This document shows, in pieces, positions 34,913 through 43,299 of a stretch of 64,000 bases of DNA (position 1 is its first letter; each line of letters begins with the position of its first letter). The stretch spans positions 124,001 through 188,000 of the forward strand of contig OY760073.1 of NCBI GenBank assembly GCA_963663025.1, in the 5' to 3' direction. Origin of the DNA: JAGWBF01 sp963663025 (lineage in GTDB: Bacteria > Chloroflexota > Dehalococcoidia > Lucifugimonadales > JAGWBF01). The translations under genes and the position numbers were made by a program. The notes below the pieces were generated by a model. The model saw only the letters and a program-made list of their open reading frames with translations. It had not been told where the DNA came from and did no database searches.

Positions 34913-35962
34913 ATGTTCAACAGATCTGGAAGACTAAGGAAGGTAACCATCCTGGGGGTCATGGCAGCGTCACTACTGGCTCTGCACTTGGCAGCTTGCG
35001 GTGGGGGAGACGGTCCTACTGGGGAGCCCGACACCAAACTATCAGGTTCGATAGCGGTTGCCGGTTCGAGCACCGTCTTTCCCATCAGCGAAGCGATCGG
35101 TGAGGAGTTCAGCAAAGCCAACTCGGGAGTCAGGGTCAACGTAGCTTCGACGGGCACAGGCGCCGGATTTCGGGCCTTATGCGCCGGGGACACCCAGATT
35201 GCCGATGCCTCAAGGCCAGTGAAGCAGTCGGAGCTGGACACATGCGCTGAGCAGGATATAGAGCTGATCGAGGTACCGGTGGCCTTCGATGCTCTATCGG
35301 TAGTGGTGCACCCGGACAACGACTGGGCCAGTTGCCTCTCGGTTGAGGAGTTGGCGGGCATCTTCGGCCCCGAAGCCCAGGATAGCGTCACCAACTGGAA
35401 CCAGGTCAGGCCTGACTTCCCCGACTCCAAGCTCCGCCTTTACGGTCCTTCTACAGCTTCCGGCACCTTTGACTACTTTACGGCGGCTGTCGTTGGCGAG
35501 GAAGGGGCTCACAGAGGAGACCTGGATCTGATCACCGAGGAAGACCCTCTGATTGCCCGGGGAGTTAACGGCTCCGAGGGTGGACTAGGGTACTTTGGGC
35601 TGGCCTACTATGACCAGTACCGGGAGCTTGTGAAGGGCGTTGACATACGCAATCCGGGCACCGGCGAGTGTGTCGAACCATCCACCGTCAACGTAGAGAA
35701 CGGCTCTTACCAGCCCTTGGCGCGGCCAATCTTCATCTACGTGAGGGCCGATCTCCTGGACAGCCAGCCTGAGCTGGCGGCCTTCGTGCACTTTTTCCTG
35801 GACAATGCTGCGGCCATAGTTCCCGATGTGGGGTACGTGGCCCTGCCCGCCAGTGTTTACGACTGGGCCAGGGAGCGGATAAACAGCCGCTCGACCGGTT
35901 CCGTGTTTAACAAGGTGGAGCCCGGCGTATCTATCACCGATGCCCTGAGGGAGATACAATAG
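34913..35962 (+). CDS. pstS: Phosphate ABC transporter substrate-binding lipoprotein
   Basis: Extracytoplasmic phosphate-binding protein, 349 residues. The N-terminus has a lipoprotein signal (VMAASLLALHLAACGGGDG, Cys near residue 25). The phosphate-binding motifs of PstS follow: IAVAGSSTVFPISEAIGEEF, STGTGAGFRALCAGDTQIADASR, PSTASGTFDYF and GGLGYFGLAYY. It is the first gene of the pst operon, preceded by the Pho box. ATG 34913 lies behind GGAGAAGGG. It should bind inorganic phosphate at the outer face of the membrane and deliver it to PstC-PstA. Confidence 0.94.
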   Translation: MFNRSGRLRKVTILGVMAASLLALHLAACGGGDGPTGEPDTKLSGSIAVAGSSTVFPISEAIGEEFSKANSGVRVNVASTGTGAGFRALCAGDTQIADASRPVKQSELDTCAEQDIELIEVPVAFDALSVVVHPDNDWASCLSVEELAGIFGPEAQDSVTNWNQVRPDFPDSKLRLYGPSTASGTFDYFTAAVVGEEGAHRGDLDLITEEDPLIARGVNGSEGGLGYFGLAYYDQYRELVKGVDIRNPGTGECVEPSTVNVENGSYQPLARPIFIYVRADLLDSQPELAAFVHFFLDNAAAIVPDVGYVALPASVYDWARERINSRSTGSVFNKVEPGVSITDALREIQ

Positions 35963-35966
35963 GCCG

Positions 35967-36890
35967 GTGGCCCAGCTGGAGCAGGCACAGCTAAGCAGGA
36001 GGCGCCTCCAACGGCAGGTCCGGGAGGCGCCCATCCTGTTTTTCCTCTTCGCATGTGCCGCGCTGTCCATCATTACGACCATCGGTATAGTGGTTATCCT
36101 GCTGTCCGAGGCGGTCCCCTTCTTCCAGAAGGTATCCATCTTCAGCTTCCTGTCGGGGACCGAGTGGACTCCCCTATTTTCCGTCAAGAGCTTTGGTGTC
36201 CTGCCCCTCCTCAATGCAACCGTCCTGATCGCTGCGATAGCATTGGCCATCGCCTTCCCCGTCGGCCTTCTCACCGCCACCTATCTCAGCGAGTACGCTC
36301 CCGGTCATGTCCGCAACGCTATCAAGCCCATCGTTGAAATCCTGGCCGGAATACCGACGGTGGTGTTCGGTTTCTTTGCCATCTCCTTCATCAGCCCAAA
36401 CATCATTCAGCCGATTTTCAACACGGAGACGGACTTCAATGCCCTGACTGCGGCCATGGCCATGGGCGTGATGCTGATCCCCATGATCGTTTCCCTGAGC
36501 GATGATGCAATGCGGGCCGTTCCGGCCAACCTGCGGGAGGGAGCTTATGCCCTGGGTGCCAGCCGTTTCCAGGTAGCGGTGCGGGTGGTCCTACCCGCGG
36601 CCCTTTCCGGGGTGGTTGCGTCGGGGCTACTCGCCCTGGCGCGAGCGGTGGGGGAAACCATGATCGTGACCATAGCTGCCGGTGGAATTCCCAACCTGGC
36701 CTACAATCCCCTCGAAGCCATGCAGACCATGACGGCCTACATCATGCAAGTGGCGACTGGGGACACTCCCCGGGGCACTGTTGAGTATGAAAGCATCTTT
36801 GCTGTGGGCTTGCTGCTGTTCGTCTTTACCCTCACCATAAATCTCTTTGCCCAAGGCCTTCTCGCGAAGTTCAGGGAAGTGTACGAGTGA
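35967..36890 (+). CDS. pstC: Phosphate ABC transporter permease PstC
   Basis: A 307-residue inner-membrane permease. It has six predicted membrane segments, the first at about 27-50 (FFLFACAALSIITTIGIVVI). The permease EAA-type loop reads REGAYALGASRFQVAVRVVLPAALSG, split here as REGAYALGASRFQVA then VRVVLPAALSG. EILAGIPTVVFGFFA is the typical PstC segment. It starts at GTG 35967, four bases after the pstS stop. Its stop overlaps the GTG of pstA by four bases, giving coupled translation. It forms the channel with PstA. Confidence 0.94.
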   Translation: MAQLEQAQLSRRRLQRQVREAPILFFLFACAALSIITTIGIVVILLSEAVPFFQKVSIFSFLSGTEWTPLFSVKSFGVLPLLNATVLIAAIALAIAFPVGLLTATYLSEYAPGHVRNAIKPIVEILAGIPTVVFGFFAISFISPNIIQPIFNTETDFNALTAAMAMGVMLIPMIVSLSDDAMRAVPANLREGAYALGASRFQVAVRVVLPAALSGVVASGLLALARAVGETMIVTIAAGGIPNLAYNPLEAMQTMTAYIMQVATGDTPRGTVEYESIFAVGLLLFVFTLTINLFAQGLLAKFREVYE

Positions 36891-37786
36891 GGTATCCCGG
36901 CGCGTTCACCACCTTGGGCGAATCGGTACGCAGCAGCCGGCGCTTCCCCAGGGCGACGGGCGTTGTCTTCCTGGCCTTGGCTATGGCATCCACAGCCTTC
37001 GGCGTACTGGCCGTGGCGGTGCTCCTCTATGATGTTGCCTCGGAAGGCGTCCAAGTGCTGAGCTGGGACTTCCTTACCAGCCTCCCATCCCGCTTCCCTG
37101 AGGACGCCGGGATTAAGTCCGCATTGTTCGGCACCTTATGGGTGATGGGGTTCACCGCCTTCTTTGCGGTCCCGGTGGGGGTGGGGGCGGCAATCTACCT
37201 GGAGGAGTTCGGCCGCAGGAACCTGTTCACCAAGCTGATAGAGATCAATATCAGCAACCTGGCTGGCGTGCCATCTGTGGTATATGGCCTTCTTGGCTTG
37301 GCCCTGTTTGTATATTGGGCAAGGTTGGGTCCCATCATCCTCGCCGGCGCCCTCACCTTATCTTTGCTCATCCTTCCCATCATAATCGTGGCATCCCGGG
37401 AAGGATTACGGTCAGTCCCACCATCCATTCGGGAAGCGGCCATGGCCCTAGGCGCTTCACGGTGGCAGTCGGTGCGCTTCCAGGTGCTTCCGGCCGCTGT
37501 GCCGACCATACTTACGGGAGTAATCCTTGCCCTTGCGCGCGCCATAGGGGAAACTGCGCCCCTTATCGTCATTGGCGCTTTCACCTCTGTATTTTTCACG
37601 CCCACCAGCCCCACCGACACCTTTACAGTTATACCCATCCAGGTATATAGCTGGATCAGCAAGCCCCTGCCAGAGTTTCAGCAGAACGCCGCCGCCGGGA
37701 TAATCGTACTGCTGGCTGTGCTGCTTTCCATGAGCAGTGTGGCCGTTATCCTCAGGCACATCTACTCCCGCAACCGGAACTGGTAA
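36887..37786 (+). CDS. pstA: Phosphate ABC transporter permease PstA
   Basis: A 299-residue inner-membrane permease and partner of PstC. Six membrane segments are visible. The cytoplasmic coupling loop is IREAAMALGASRWQSVRFQV and the conserved NLAGVPSVVYGLLGLALF lies in the middle. It starts at GTG 36887, overlapping pstC. In most bacteria pstA is directly followed by the ATPase gene pstB and by phoU. Here the next gene, three bases away, encodes an aquaporin. The ATPase must therefore be encoded elsewhere for the transporter to work. Confidence 0.94.
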   Translation: MRYPGAFTTLGESVRSSRRFPRATGVVFLALAMASTAFGVLAVAVLLYDVASEGVQVLSWDFLTSLPSRFPEDAGIKSALFGTLWVMGFTAFFAVPVGVGAAIYLEEFGRRNLFTKLIEINISNLAGVPSVVYGLLGLALFVYWARLGPIILAGALTLSLLILPIIIVASREGLRSVPPSIREAAMALGASRWQSVRFQVLPAAVPTILTGVILALARAIGETAPLIVIGAFTSVFFTPTSPTDTFTVIPIQVYSWISKPLPEFQQNAAAGIIVLLAVLLSMSSVAVILRHIYSRNRNW

Positions 37787-37789
37787 GCT

Positions 37790-38467
37790 TTGCCTGCGCT
37801 TATCAAGCCTCTAATTGCTGAGCTGATCGGGACCTTCGGATTGGTCTTTGCCGGCACCGGCGCCATCATAATAGATGAGCTGTCCGGCGGCGGGGTCGGG
37901 AACGTAGGCATAGGTCTCACCTTTGGCCTTGCCGTGGCCGCGATGGTCTACTCCACCGGCCACATATCGGGCGCCCACATCAACCCTGCCGTGACCCTTT
38001 CCCTGGCCTTGTGCCGACACTTCCCCTGGAAAACCGTGCCCCTTTACTGGGCCGCCCAGCTCATGGGAGCGGCCGCTGCCAGCGCCGTACTGCTGGCCCT
38101 GCTGGGCGACGTGGGCAGCATGGGTTCCACGCTGCCGGCGGGAAGCGTCTGGCAGTCCTTCGGCCTGGAGATAGTCCTGACCTTCTTCCTGATGTTCGTC
38201 ATCATGGCGGTAGCTACGGACACCAGGGCTGTGGGACAGACAGCGGCCCTGGCCATTGGGGGGACGGTGGCGCTGGAGGCTATATTCGCTGGGCCGATAT
38301 CGGGGGCTTCAATGAACCCGGCCCGCTCATTCGGGCCGGCGCTGACCAGCGGGATATGGGGAACCCACTGGGCTTACTGGGCGGGGCCCATCCTGGGCGC
38401 GTCCGCGGGCTCGGTGGTGTACACCTTTCTCAGGGGTCAGGAGCACTCGGTCTCCAACCACAAGTAG
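37790..38467 (+). CDS. Aquaporin, NIP-like (AqpN type)
   Basis: A 225-residue MIP-family channel. Both NPA boxes are intact: GHISGAHINPAVTLSLA and AGPISGASMNPARSFGPAL. The flanks of both boxes are much more like plant NIPs and their bacterial relatives (AqpN) than like AqpZ or GlpF. The position of the AqpZ selectivity-filter His is not His here. Known bacterial NIP-like channels pass metalloids such as arsenite. It starts at TTG 37790, three bases after pstA, so it is probably co-expressed with the phosphate transporter under phosphate limitation. Arsenite efflux after arsenate uptake through Pst would be one explanation; that is inference. Confidence 0.88.
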   Translation: MPALIKPLIAELIGTFGLVFAGTGAIIIDELSGGGVGNVGIGLTFGLAVAAMVYSTGHISGAHINPAVTLSLALCRHFPWKTVPLYWAAQLMGAAAASAVLLALLGDVGSMGSTLPAGSVWQSFGLEIVLTFFLMFVIMAVATDTRAVGQTAALAIGGTVALEAIFAGPISGASMNPARSFGPALTSGIWGTHWAYWAGPILGASAGSVVYTFLRGQEHSVSNHK

Positions 38468-38512
38468 CAGCGAAAGCCCTGAGGGTCTGGGCGTAAGACC
38501 GGGGAGCGTTCC

Positions 38513-39031
38513 CTAGCCGGACTTGCGGGCGATGGCGTCCCGTTCCAGCTCCAACAGGTGGGCCTTGCGGTCCAGGCCGCTGCCGTAGCCGTGCAGGCTG
38601 CCGTCGCTGCCGATGACTCGGTGGCAGGGTATCACCAGGATCAGGCGGTTCTTGGCCATGGCCTGGCCTGCTGCGCGGGGCGCCCGGGGCTTGCCCGCCT
38701 GCACCGCTAGCCACTGATAGCTGCGGGTCTCGCCTGGGGGGATGCTCCGGCACGCCTCCCAAGCAGCCTTGGTAAACTCGGTTGCTCCATCCAAGTCCAG
38801 GGGCATGTCGTCCAGCGCCCGCTCATCGCCGGCAAGGTAGGCCTCGTAGCAGGTGCGGATATCCTCCAGGGCGGCCGGGTCTTCCTCAGCATCGACGCCT
38901 TCAGGTCCCAGCTCATCCAGTGCAGCCTGGGGCGTATCCTTGAGGGTGGCCCGTCGGAGGCCCTTAGGCGATGCCAGGGCTGCAATCCAGCCCAAGTTTG
39001 TGTTGAACACCGCGTACTTCAAGAAGCTCAT
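38513..39031 (-). CDS. ogt: Methylated-DNA-[protein]-cysteine S-methyltransferase
   Basis: Suicide repair protein that removes alkyl groups from O6 of guanine. It is 172 residues long. The active-site motif is ILVIPCHRVIGSDGSLHGY with the acceptor Cys in PCHRV, and the preceding helix-turn-helix arginine-finger region is PPGETRSYQWLAVQAGKP with AAGQAMAKN. The N-terminal ~80 residues are the usual poorly conserved domain. It is convergent with the aquaporin gene (45 bases between stops). The start is ATG 39031; the binding site upstream is weak. Confidence 0.93.
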   Translation of the reverse strand: MSFLKYAVFNTNLGWIAALASPKGLRRATLKDTPQAALDELGPEGVDAEEDPAALEDIRTCYEAYLAGDERALDDMPLDLDGATEFTKAAWEACRSIPPGETRSYQWLAVQAGKPRAPRAAGQAMAKNRLILVIPCHRVIGSDGSLHGYGSGLDRKAHLLELERDAIARKSG

Positions 39032-39072
39032 TCTTCCGTCCTGACAAAAGGTTTCGATGTACCCAAGTGCCC

Positions 39073-40506
39073 TCAGGCACTATTCACGAGGCCTGATCCC
39101 AAGTCTTCCTCTGAGGTTTCCCGCTTTAGCCAATCTATGGCTGTTCCTTCATCCTCTTCGATGGCTATCTCCACAGCCCGCTTGGCCTTTTCCAGCAGTT
39201 GCTTGGACTGACGTCGCAACCTGAATGACTCGCCGACTAGTTCCCTGATTTGGTCCTGTGTTACCTCTGAGAGGAAAGGTATGACTATCTGTCTAAACTC
39301 ATTCTTGCTTATTGAGGCGAGGATAGTGCCATTGGATCCCTTCTTTAGCTGTTGTTGGCCGACAACGCTTTTCAGCAGCACCAGCAATGTCTCGGAATTG
39401 ATGACCGAAGAGTTGACAACATGGAACCCGGTGGAACAAAGGGCCTGATCGTAACCTGAACCGATCAGGGCAATGCTGGACAACGACCCCTCAATTGAGG
39501 ACACAATGACGTCACCGGAGGACACCCTGCGTCTGGCTCGGCTGGGCAGTTCTTGCCCTTCGGCTATCATGCAGCCGCTGATTTCTCCATTGGAGGCGAT
39601 GTTCGCCAGTTCTATGTATCTATACTCGGTCAGGTCCTGTGGGATGAAAGTTCGGTCCTTTAGATTCACTACTTGGCCAAGGAGTCGCCAGCCTCCAGGG
39701 TAGTTCTTAATGGCATCGACGACCTCATCATACTGTGGTTGAAAGTAGTCCGCATCAAACCGCTGGGCTAGCTTGAGTTCTGAGTAATTCTTGACGAATG
39801 TCAGGTTGTGCTTTGGCCGCCACTCGGGAATGCCCAACTCGGCGAGGATTTTGTTACTAGCCTGTTCGTAGACGTCATTGGATTTCTTTCGAACCAACAA
39901 CACTTCTTTGAACGTGCCTTCTATTCTGGACTGAAACAATCTACTGAGTATAGGAACGACTAGTTTTTCAATCTGCCACAAGAAGATATGTTGCTGTACG
40001 CTCCCAATAGGCAACCTGGATGTCTGGGCCTTGCCGTACCTTGATTGGAGAAACACCGAGAGATAATAGGGGTTGCACCGTCCGTTTGTGACGATCTTCG
40101 CAACATCTTGGCTTGAATTCATCGGATAGGCCATTTCGACCGTTGTGACCGATGATTCACCAACAGTGCCAGACATGGTAAGCAAGGTGGTTTCGGGCTT
40201 GATTTCAGACTTCCATAGAATCTTATTTGCCTCTTTGTCAACGTAGAGCACAGTTGAGAAGTCAATAAGACCGTCCTTAATGTCAACGGCCCTAAGGAAA
40301 GGTGTACCATCGCTTCTATACTTGAATGCATTGTTCAGAGAATATGCCCCGAAACTTTTGATGGATTGAGCCAGATCCTTGAGGTAGTCCCACTTACCTC
40401 GCTTGAGAAGTCTTTCGGCTGCAATTGCTGATTTGCTGTAGTATCCTGCGTCAAGGCGACGGGACGAGGACTCCAATTCACTTAGTTGAACTATCGAGTA
40501 TTGCAT
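39073..40506 (-). CDS. Restriction-modification specificity subunit (HsdS-like)
   Basis: A 477-residue DNA-recognition subunit. Two target-recognition domains can be seen, about residues 5-200 and 245-440. Each contains HsdS-type pieces (TPFLRAVDIKDG and LLTMSGTVGES in the first; YIELANIASNGEI and SGDVIVSSIEGSLSSIALIG in the second). A coiled-coil spacer follows each (for example LRRQSKQLLEKAKRAVEIAI). It would direct the fused nuclease-methylase encoded upstream to a split target sequence. Codon use is AT-richer than in the surrounding genome. It follows the PIN gene by 19 bases on the same strand. Confidence 0.85.
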   Translation of the reverse strand: MQYSIVQLSELESSSRRLDAGYYSKSAIAAERLLKRGKWDYLKDLAQSIKSFGAYSLNNAFKYRSDGTPFLRAVDIKDGLIDFSTVLYVDKEANKILWKSEIKPETTLLTMSGTVGESSVTTVEMAYPMNSSQDVAKIVTNGRCNPYYLSVFLQSRYGKAQTSRLPIGSVQQHIFLWQIEKLVVPILSRLFQSRIEGTFKEVLLVRKKSNDVYEQASNKILAELGIPEWRPKHNLTFVKNYSELKLAQRFDADYFQPQYDEVVDAIKNYPGGWRLLGQVVNLKDRTFIPQDLTEYRYIELANIASNGEISGCMIAEGQELPSRARRRVSSGDVIVSSIEGSLSSIALIGSGYDQALCSTGFHVVNSSVINSETLLVLLKSVVGQQQLKKGSNGTILASISKNEFRQIVIPFLSEVTQDQIRELVGESFRLRRQSKQLLEKAKRAVEIAIEEDEGTAIDWLKRETSEEDLGSGLVNSA

Positions 40507-40525
40507 TGATCCTTACGACACCGTT

Positions 40526-40930
40526 TCACAGAATTGTGATCATAAGGGTAGCGAGCCCTCGTATCTTGTCAAAGTCCTGCTTGTTGTACGTCACGAGTTC
40601 TGTGCAGTGGGTCTCGGCGATGGCAGTGTGAATGCAATCGTTGATGTTCTCGAAGCCCACATTCGTTGCCAATTCATAGGCCCGGTGCAGCTCCACCGAG
40701 CCATAGGCAACTGGCTGCAACTTCATCAGGTCTTCAAAGGCAGTGTGGATTTCTCCCGCATCTATTTGCAATTTGCCTAAGACAAACAGCGTCTCTTGCA
40801 CGCTCAGGGTCGATATTATCGCTGAACTGTTCCGGATAGCCGCTTCCACGAGGTCATTGGCTTGTCGGTTCTTGTCAGTGTCCTGCATTAGGTAGGCGTT
40901 GATCAGCACATCGGTATCGAAGTAGGTCAC
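40526..40930 (-). CDS. PIN-domain ribonuclease, VapC-like, without antitoxin
   Basis: A 134-residue PIN-domain protein. The acidic residues of the fold are present: MTYFDTDVLINAY (Asp5), TLSVQETLFV (Glu46), NINDCIHTAIAE (Asp98) and TYNKQDFDKI (Asp119). This predicts an active RNase. VapC toxins normally follow a vapB antitoxin gene. Here the upstream gene is the restriction-methylase fusion, which it overlaps by four bases, and hsdS follows. No small DNA-binding antitoxin is encoded anywhere near. It is therefore built into a restriction-modification operon and could act as an abortive-infection effector or be a captured toxin. Confidence 0.85.
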   Translation of the reverse strand: MTYFDTDVLINAYLMQDTDKNRQANDLVEAAIRNSSAIISTLSVQETLFVLGKLQIDAGEIHTAFEDLMKLQPVAYGSVELHRAYELATNVGFENINDCIHTAIAETHCTELVTYNKQDFDKIRGLATLMITIL

Positions 40931-43164
40931 CGCCCGGTAATCTCCGGCGCTTCGTACATCTCGTCAATCAAGGCGTTTACATCTACGTCTGGTTCGATGT
41001 ATATCCGCCGACTGCGGTTGTGCTTGATGAAGTCCAGCCCGGCTCGTTGCTGGGCCTTCTCTGTACCATCGGGCATTTCGGGCCAAAAGCTCAGGCCCTC
41101 CCCCTTGGCCCATTCGACAAAAGCCTCGGCAATTCCCGGCGGAAGCTCTCCGTCGTGGCTGTGCAGGTCGTGGTCCACGATCATGTGGCCGTTCTTGTCC
41201 AGCCTCCCTCCATCGACGTAAACGTAGTCGCCGGAGTTGTCCTTGCCGCCCTTTTGGGAGACGGCCATGAAGACGGGGTAGTCGTCCACCCTGGGGCAGA
41301 GAGGACCTTTAGTTGGGTCGTTGTTCCACTTTTGCAGGAGTAGAACGCTGGTCTTGGTGCCTGTGTGGGGTTTGAAGGTGTTCTGGTGCAGCCCCACCAC
41401 CGCCAGGATGCGGGCGCGCTCAGATATAAAGTCCCTGATGTGCTTGTCGGACGTGTTATTGAACCGCCCCTGGGGCAAAACGATGGCCATGCGCCCTCCA
41501 GGCTTGAGGAAGTCCAGGTTGCGTTCGATGAAAAGTATGTCCCGACCAACCTTAGGTTGGGACTTGCCGTTTTTCCGGACTCCAAGCTGGTACTGGTGCA
41601 GGATTCGCCCTTCCTTGATATCGCCGGGGAAGGGGGGATTGGCCATCAGTACGTCAAAGCTGAACCGCCTATTCTGACCCGTCTCTGCTCTTAGCCGTTC
41701 CAGCCGCTCGAAACCGCTATTGTAGGTGCCGATCCACTTGCGGTCTTTCTCAGTCCTGTCGCTCCAACGTTCATAGTCCAAGGTGTTCAGGTGCAGGACG
41801 TTGGTCTCACCATCCCCTGCAATGAGGTTCAAGGTGCGGGCCACGCGGACCGTCTTTTCGTCGAAGTCGATGCCAAACACTTTGAGGGCATCCTGTTTAT
41901 CTTGTTCTGACATCTCGTCATTGGTGAACAGTTTGCCCGTGAGCTTGAAGATGGTGTGCACGGGAAAGCCGCAACTTCCCGAGGCGGTGTCGATCATGTA
42001 TTCGCCACGCTGGGGGTTGAGCATCTGGACGCACATGTCAATAACGTGACGGGGGGTGAAATACTGTCCTTTCTCGCCTTTGGCTGACTTGTTGACCAGG
42101 TACTCGAAGGCTTCGTCCACGACCAGCAGATTGGAGTTGAATAACTTGACATCCTGCAAGCTGGATATGCAGATGGCCAAGTGGCTGTCGGACAGATCGA
42201 AGGTGGAGCCTTCGGGGAAAACACCCGGCCAATGGTCAATGGCGCGCCGGAACAGGTCCTGAATCTTATTTTTCAATTCAGTATCAGTTTGGCCTGTGTT
42301 TCGGAACTCCATGGCTCGAAAGCCATCGTCGGAAACCGTGCTTACCGCTGCTTTGAGGGCCTCATAATCCTGACCTGCGAGATAGAGGGCGCGATTTTCT
42401 CCAACTCCGGTGCCCGTTGCTTGCTGCACGAAATGGTTGAGTATCCCCTTGTCCTGCCTGCTTAGATACTCGTCATATAACTTGGTGAAGATGAGCTTGA
42501 AGACTTCCTCGAAAACGTCCACACCCGCGTTTGCCAGGACCTCGTCCTCCATCTCCAGGATGAGGTCTTTGAGGGACTTTCGCTCGTTGGCAACTTTGTC
42601 TTTGAGTATGAGGTCCTTCAGGGTGAAGTGTTCGTTGAGAATATCAGCAATAGTCTGGTTGACGTTGGGAATGTCGCTGATGTCCTCGAAGTAGTTGGGG
42701 TCTTTGCGGTTGTAGTGGGAGAGTTGATGCCCGTTGGTCCACACTCCGATGGGCGCACCAGTGGCATTGCAGTAGGAGCGAAGCTGGCTCTTGCCGTCGC
42801 TGAGCTTGGGCTTTTTGACCTCTACGATGGCGTAGGCCGAGTCGGGCCTGTCCTTATCCAGGATGACAATGTCGGCGCGCTTCTGTTCCAAGCCGAAATT
42901 GACCGGATACTCGACGACCAGCCGGTTCTTGGGGTATCTGTATTGGTGCATCAGCCTGGCTGCGTAAAGTTGGCGGACAACCTCCTCGGGCTTCAGCAGG
43001 ATGTCCTTATCGCGGACGATGCACCTAACTAGGTGAGCTTCCTTCCCCTTGACGGTCTTGGAAGTAACCCTTTCCAGCAGAGATGTGACCTCATCATCGG
43101 TGAAGAGTGAGAGGCGATGATTCGAGTCCTTGAGAATATCTTGTATGATGCTGGGCTGCACCAT
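40927..43164 (-). CDS. Fused restriction nuclease and N6-adenine methyltransferase (type IIB/BcgI-like or type I-like)
   Basis: A 745-residue protein combining two activities. The N-terminal ~170 residues are an HsdR_N-type PD-(D/E)xK nuclease: Asp98 in KRADIVILDKD and the E-V-K of YAIVEVKKPKL (Glu115, Lys117). A linker with a coiled-coil-like region (about 170-310) follows. From about 350 there is an HsdM-type methylase with GQYFTPRHVIDMCV, SAM motif IDTASGSCGFPVH (391-403) and catalytic ANPPFPGD (508-515). No separate HsdR helicase gene is present in the window. The layout therefore matches single-chain R-M enzymes such as BcgI, with a separate specificity subunit (39073-40506). ATG 43164 is the only plausible start. 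Confidence 0.85.
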   Translation of the reverse strand: MVQPSIIQDILKDSNHRLSLFTDDEVTSLLERVTSKTVKGKEAHLVRCIVRDKDILLKPEEVVRQLYAARLMHQYRYPKNRLVVEYPVNFGLEQKRADIVILDKDRPDSAYAIVEVKKPKLSDGKSQLRSYCNATGAPIGVWTNGHQLSHYNRKDPNYFEDISDIPNVNQTIADILNEHFTLKDLILKDKVANERKSLKDLILEMEDEVLANAGVDVFEEVFKLIFTKLYDEYLSRQDKGILNHFVQQATGTGVGENRALYLAGQDYEALKAAVSTVSDDGFRAMEFRNTGQTDTELKNKIQDLFRRAIDHWPGVFPEGSTFDLSDSHLAICISSLQDVKLFNSNLLVVDEAFEYLVNKSAKGEKGQYFTPRHVIDMCVQMLNPQRGEYMIDTASGSCGFPVHTIFKLTGKLFTNDEMSEQDKQDALKVFGIDFDEKTVRVARTLNLIAGDGETNVLHLNTLDYERWSDRTEKDRKWIGTYNSGFERLERLRAETGQNRRFSFDVLMANPPFPGDIKEGRILHQYQLGVRKNGKSQPKVGRDILFIERNLDFLKPGGRMAIVLPQGRFNNTSDKHIRDFISERARILAVVGLHQNTFKPHTGTKTSVLLLQKWNNDPTKGPLCPRVDDYPVFMAVSQKGGKDNSGDYVYVDGGRLDKNGHMIVDHDLHSHDGELPPGIAEAFVEWAKGEGLSFWPEMPDGTEKAQQRAGLDFIKHNRSRRIYIEPDVDVNALIDEMYEAPEITGR

Positions 43165-43299
43165 TGCTGTCTCCCAGAAGGATGGCGCTTTGGCGGGCAG
43201 TACGAACGCGGCTAGTTAATGGAGGTTAGCTCCATGCCATTTTGTATCATATCAGCTAGAATAAGGGTGCTCAACTAGAGCATTTCCAACCCCTTGACC

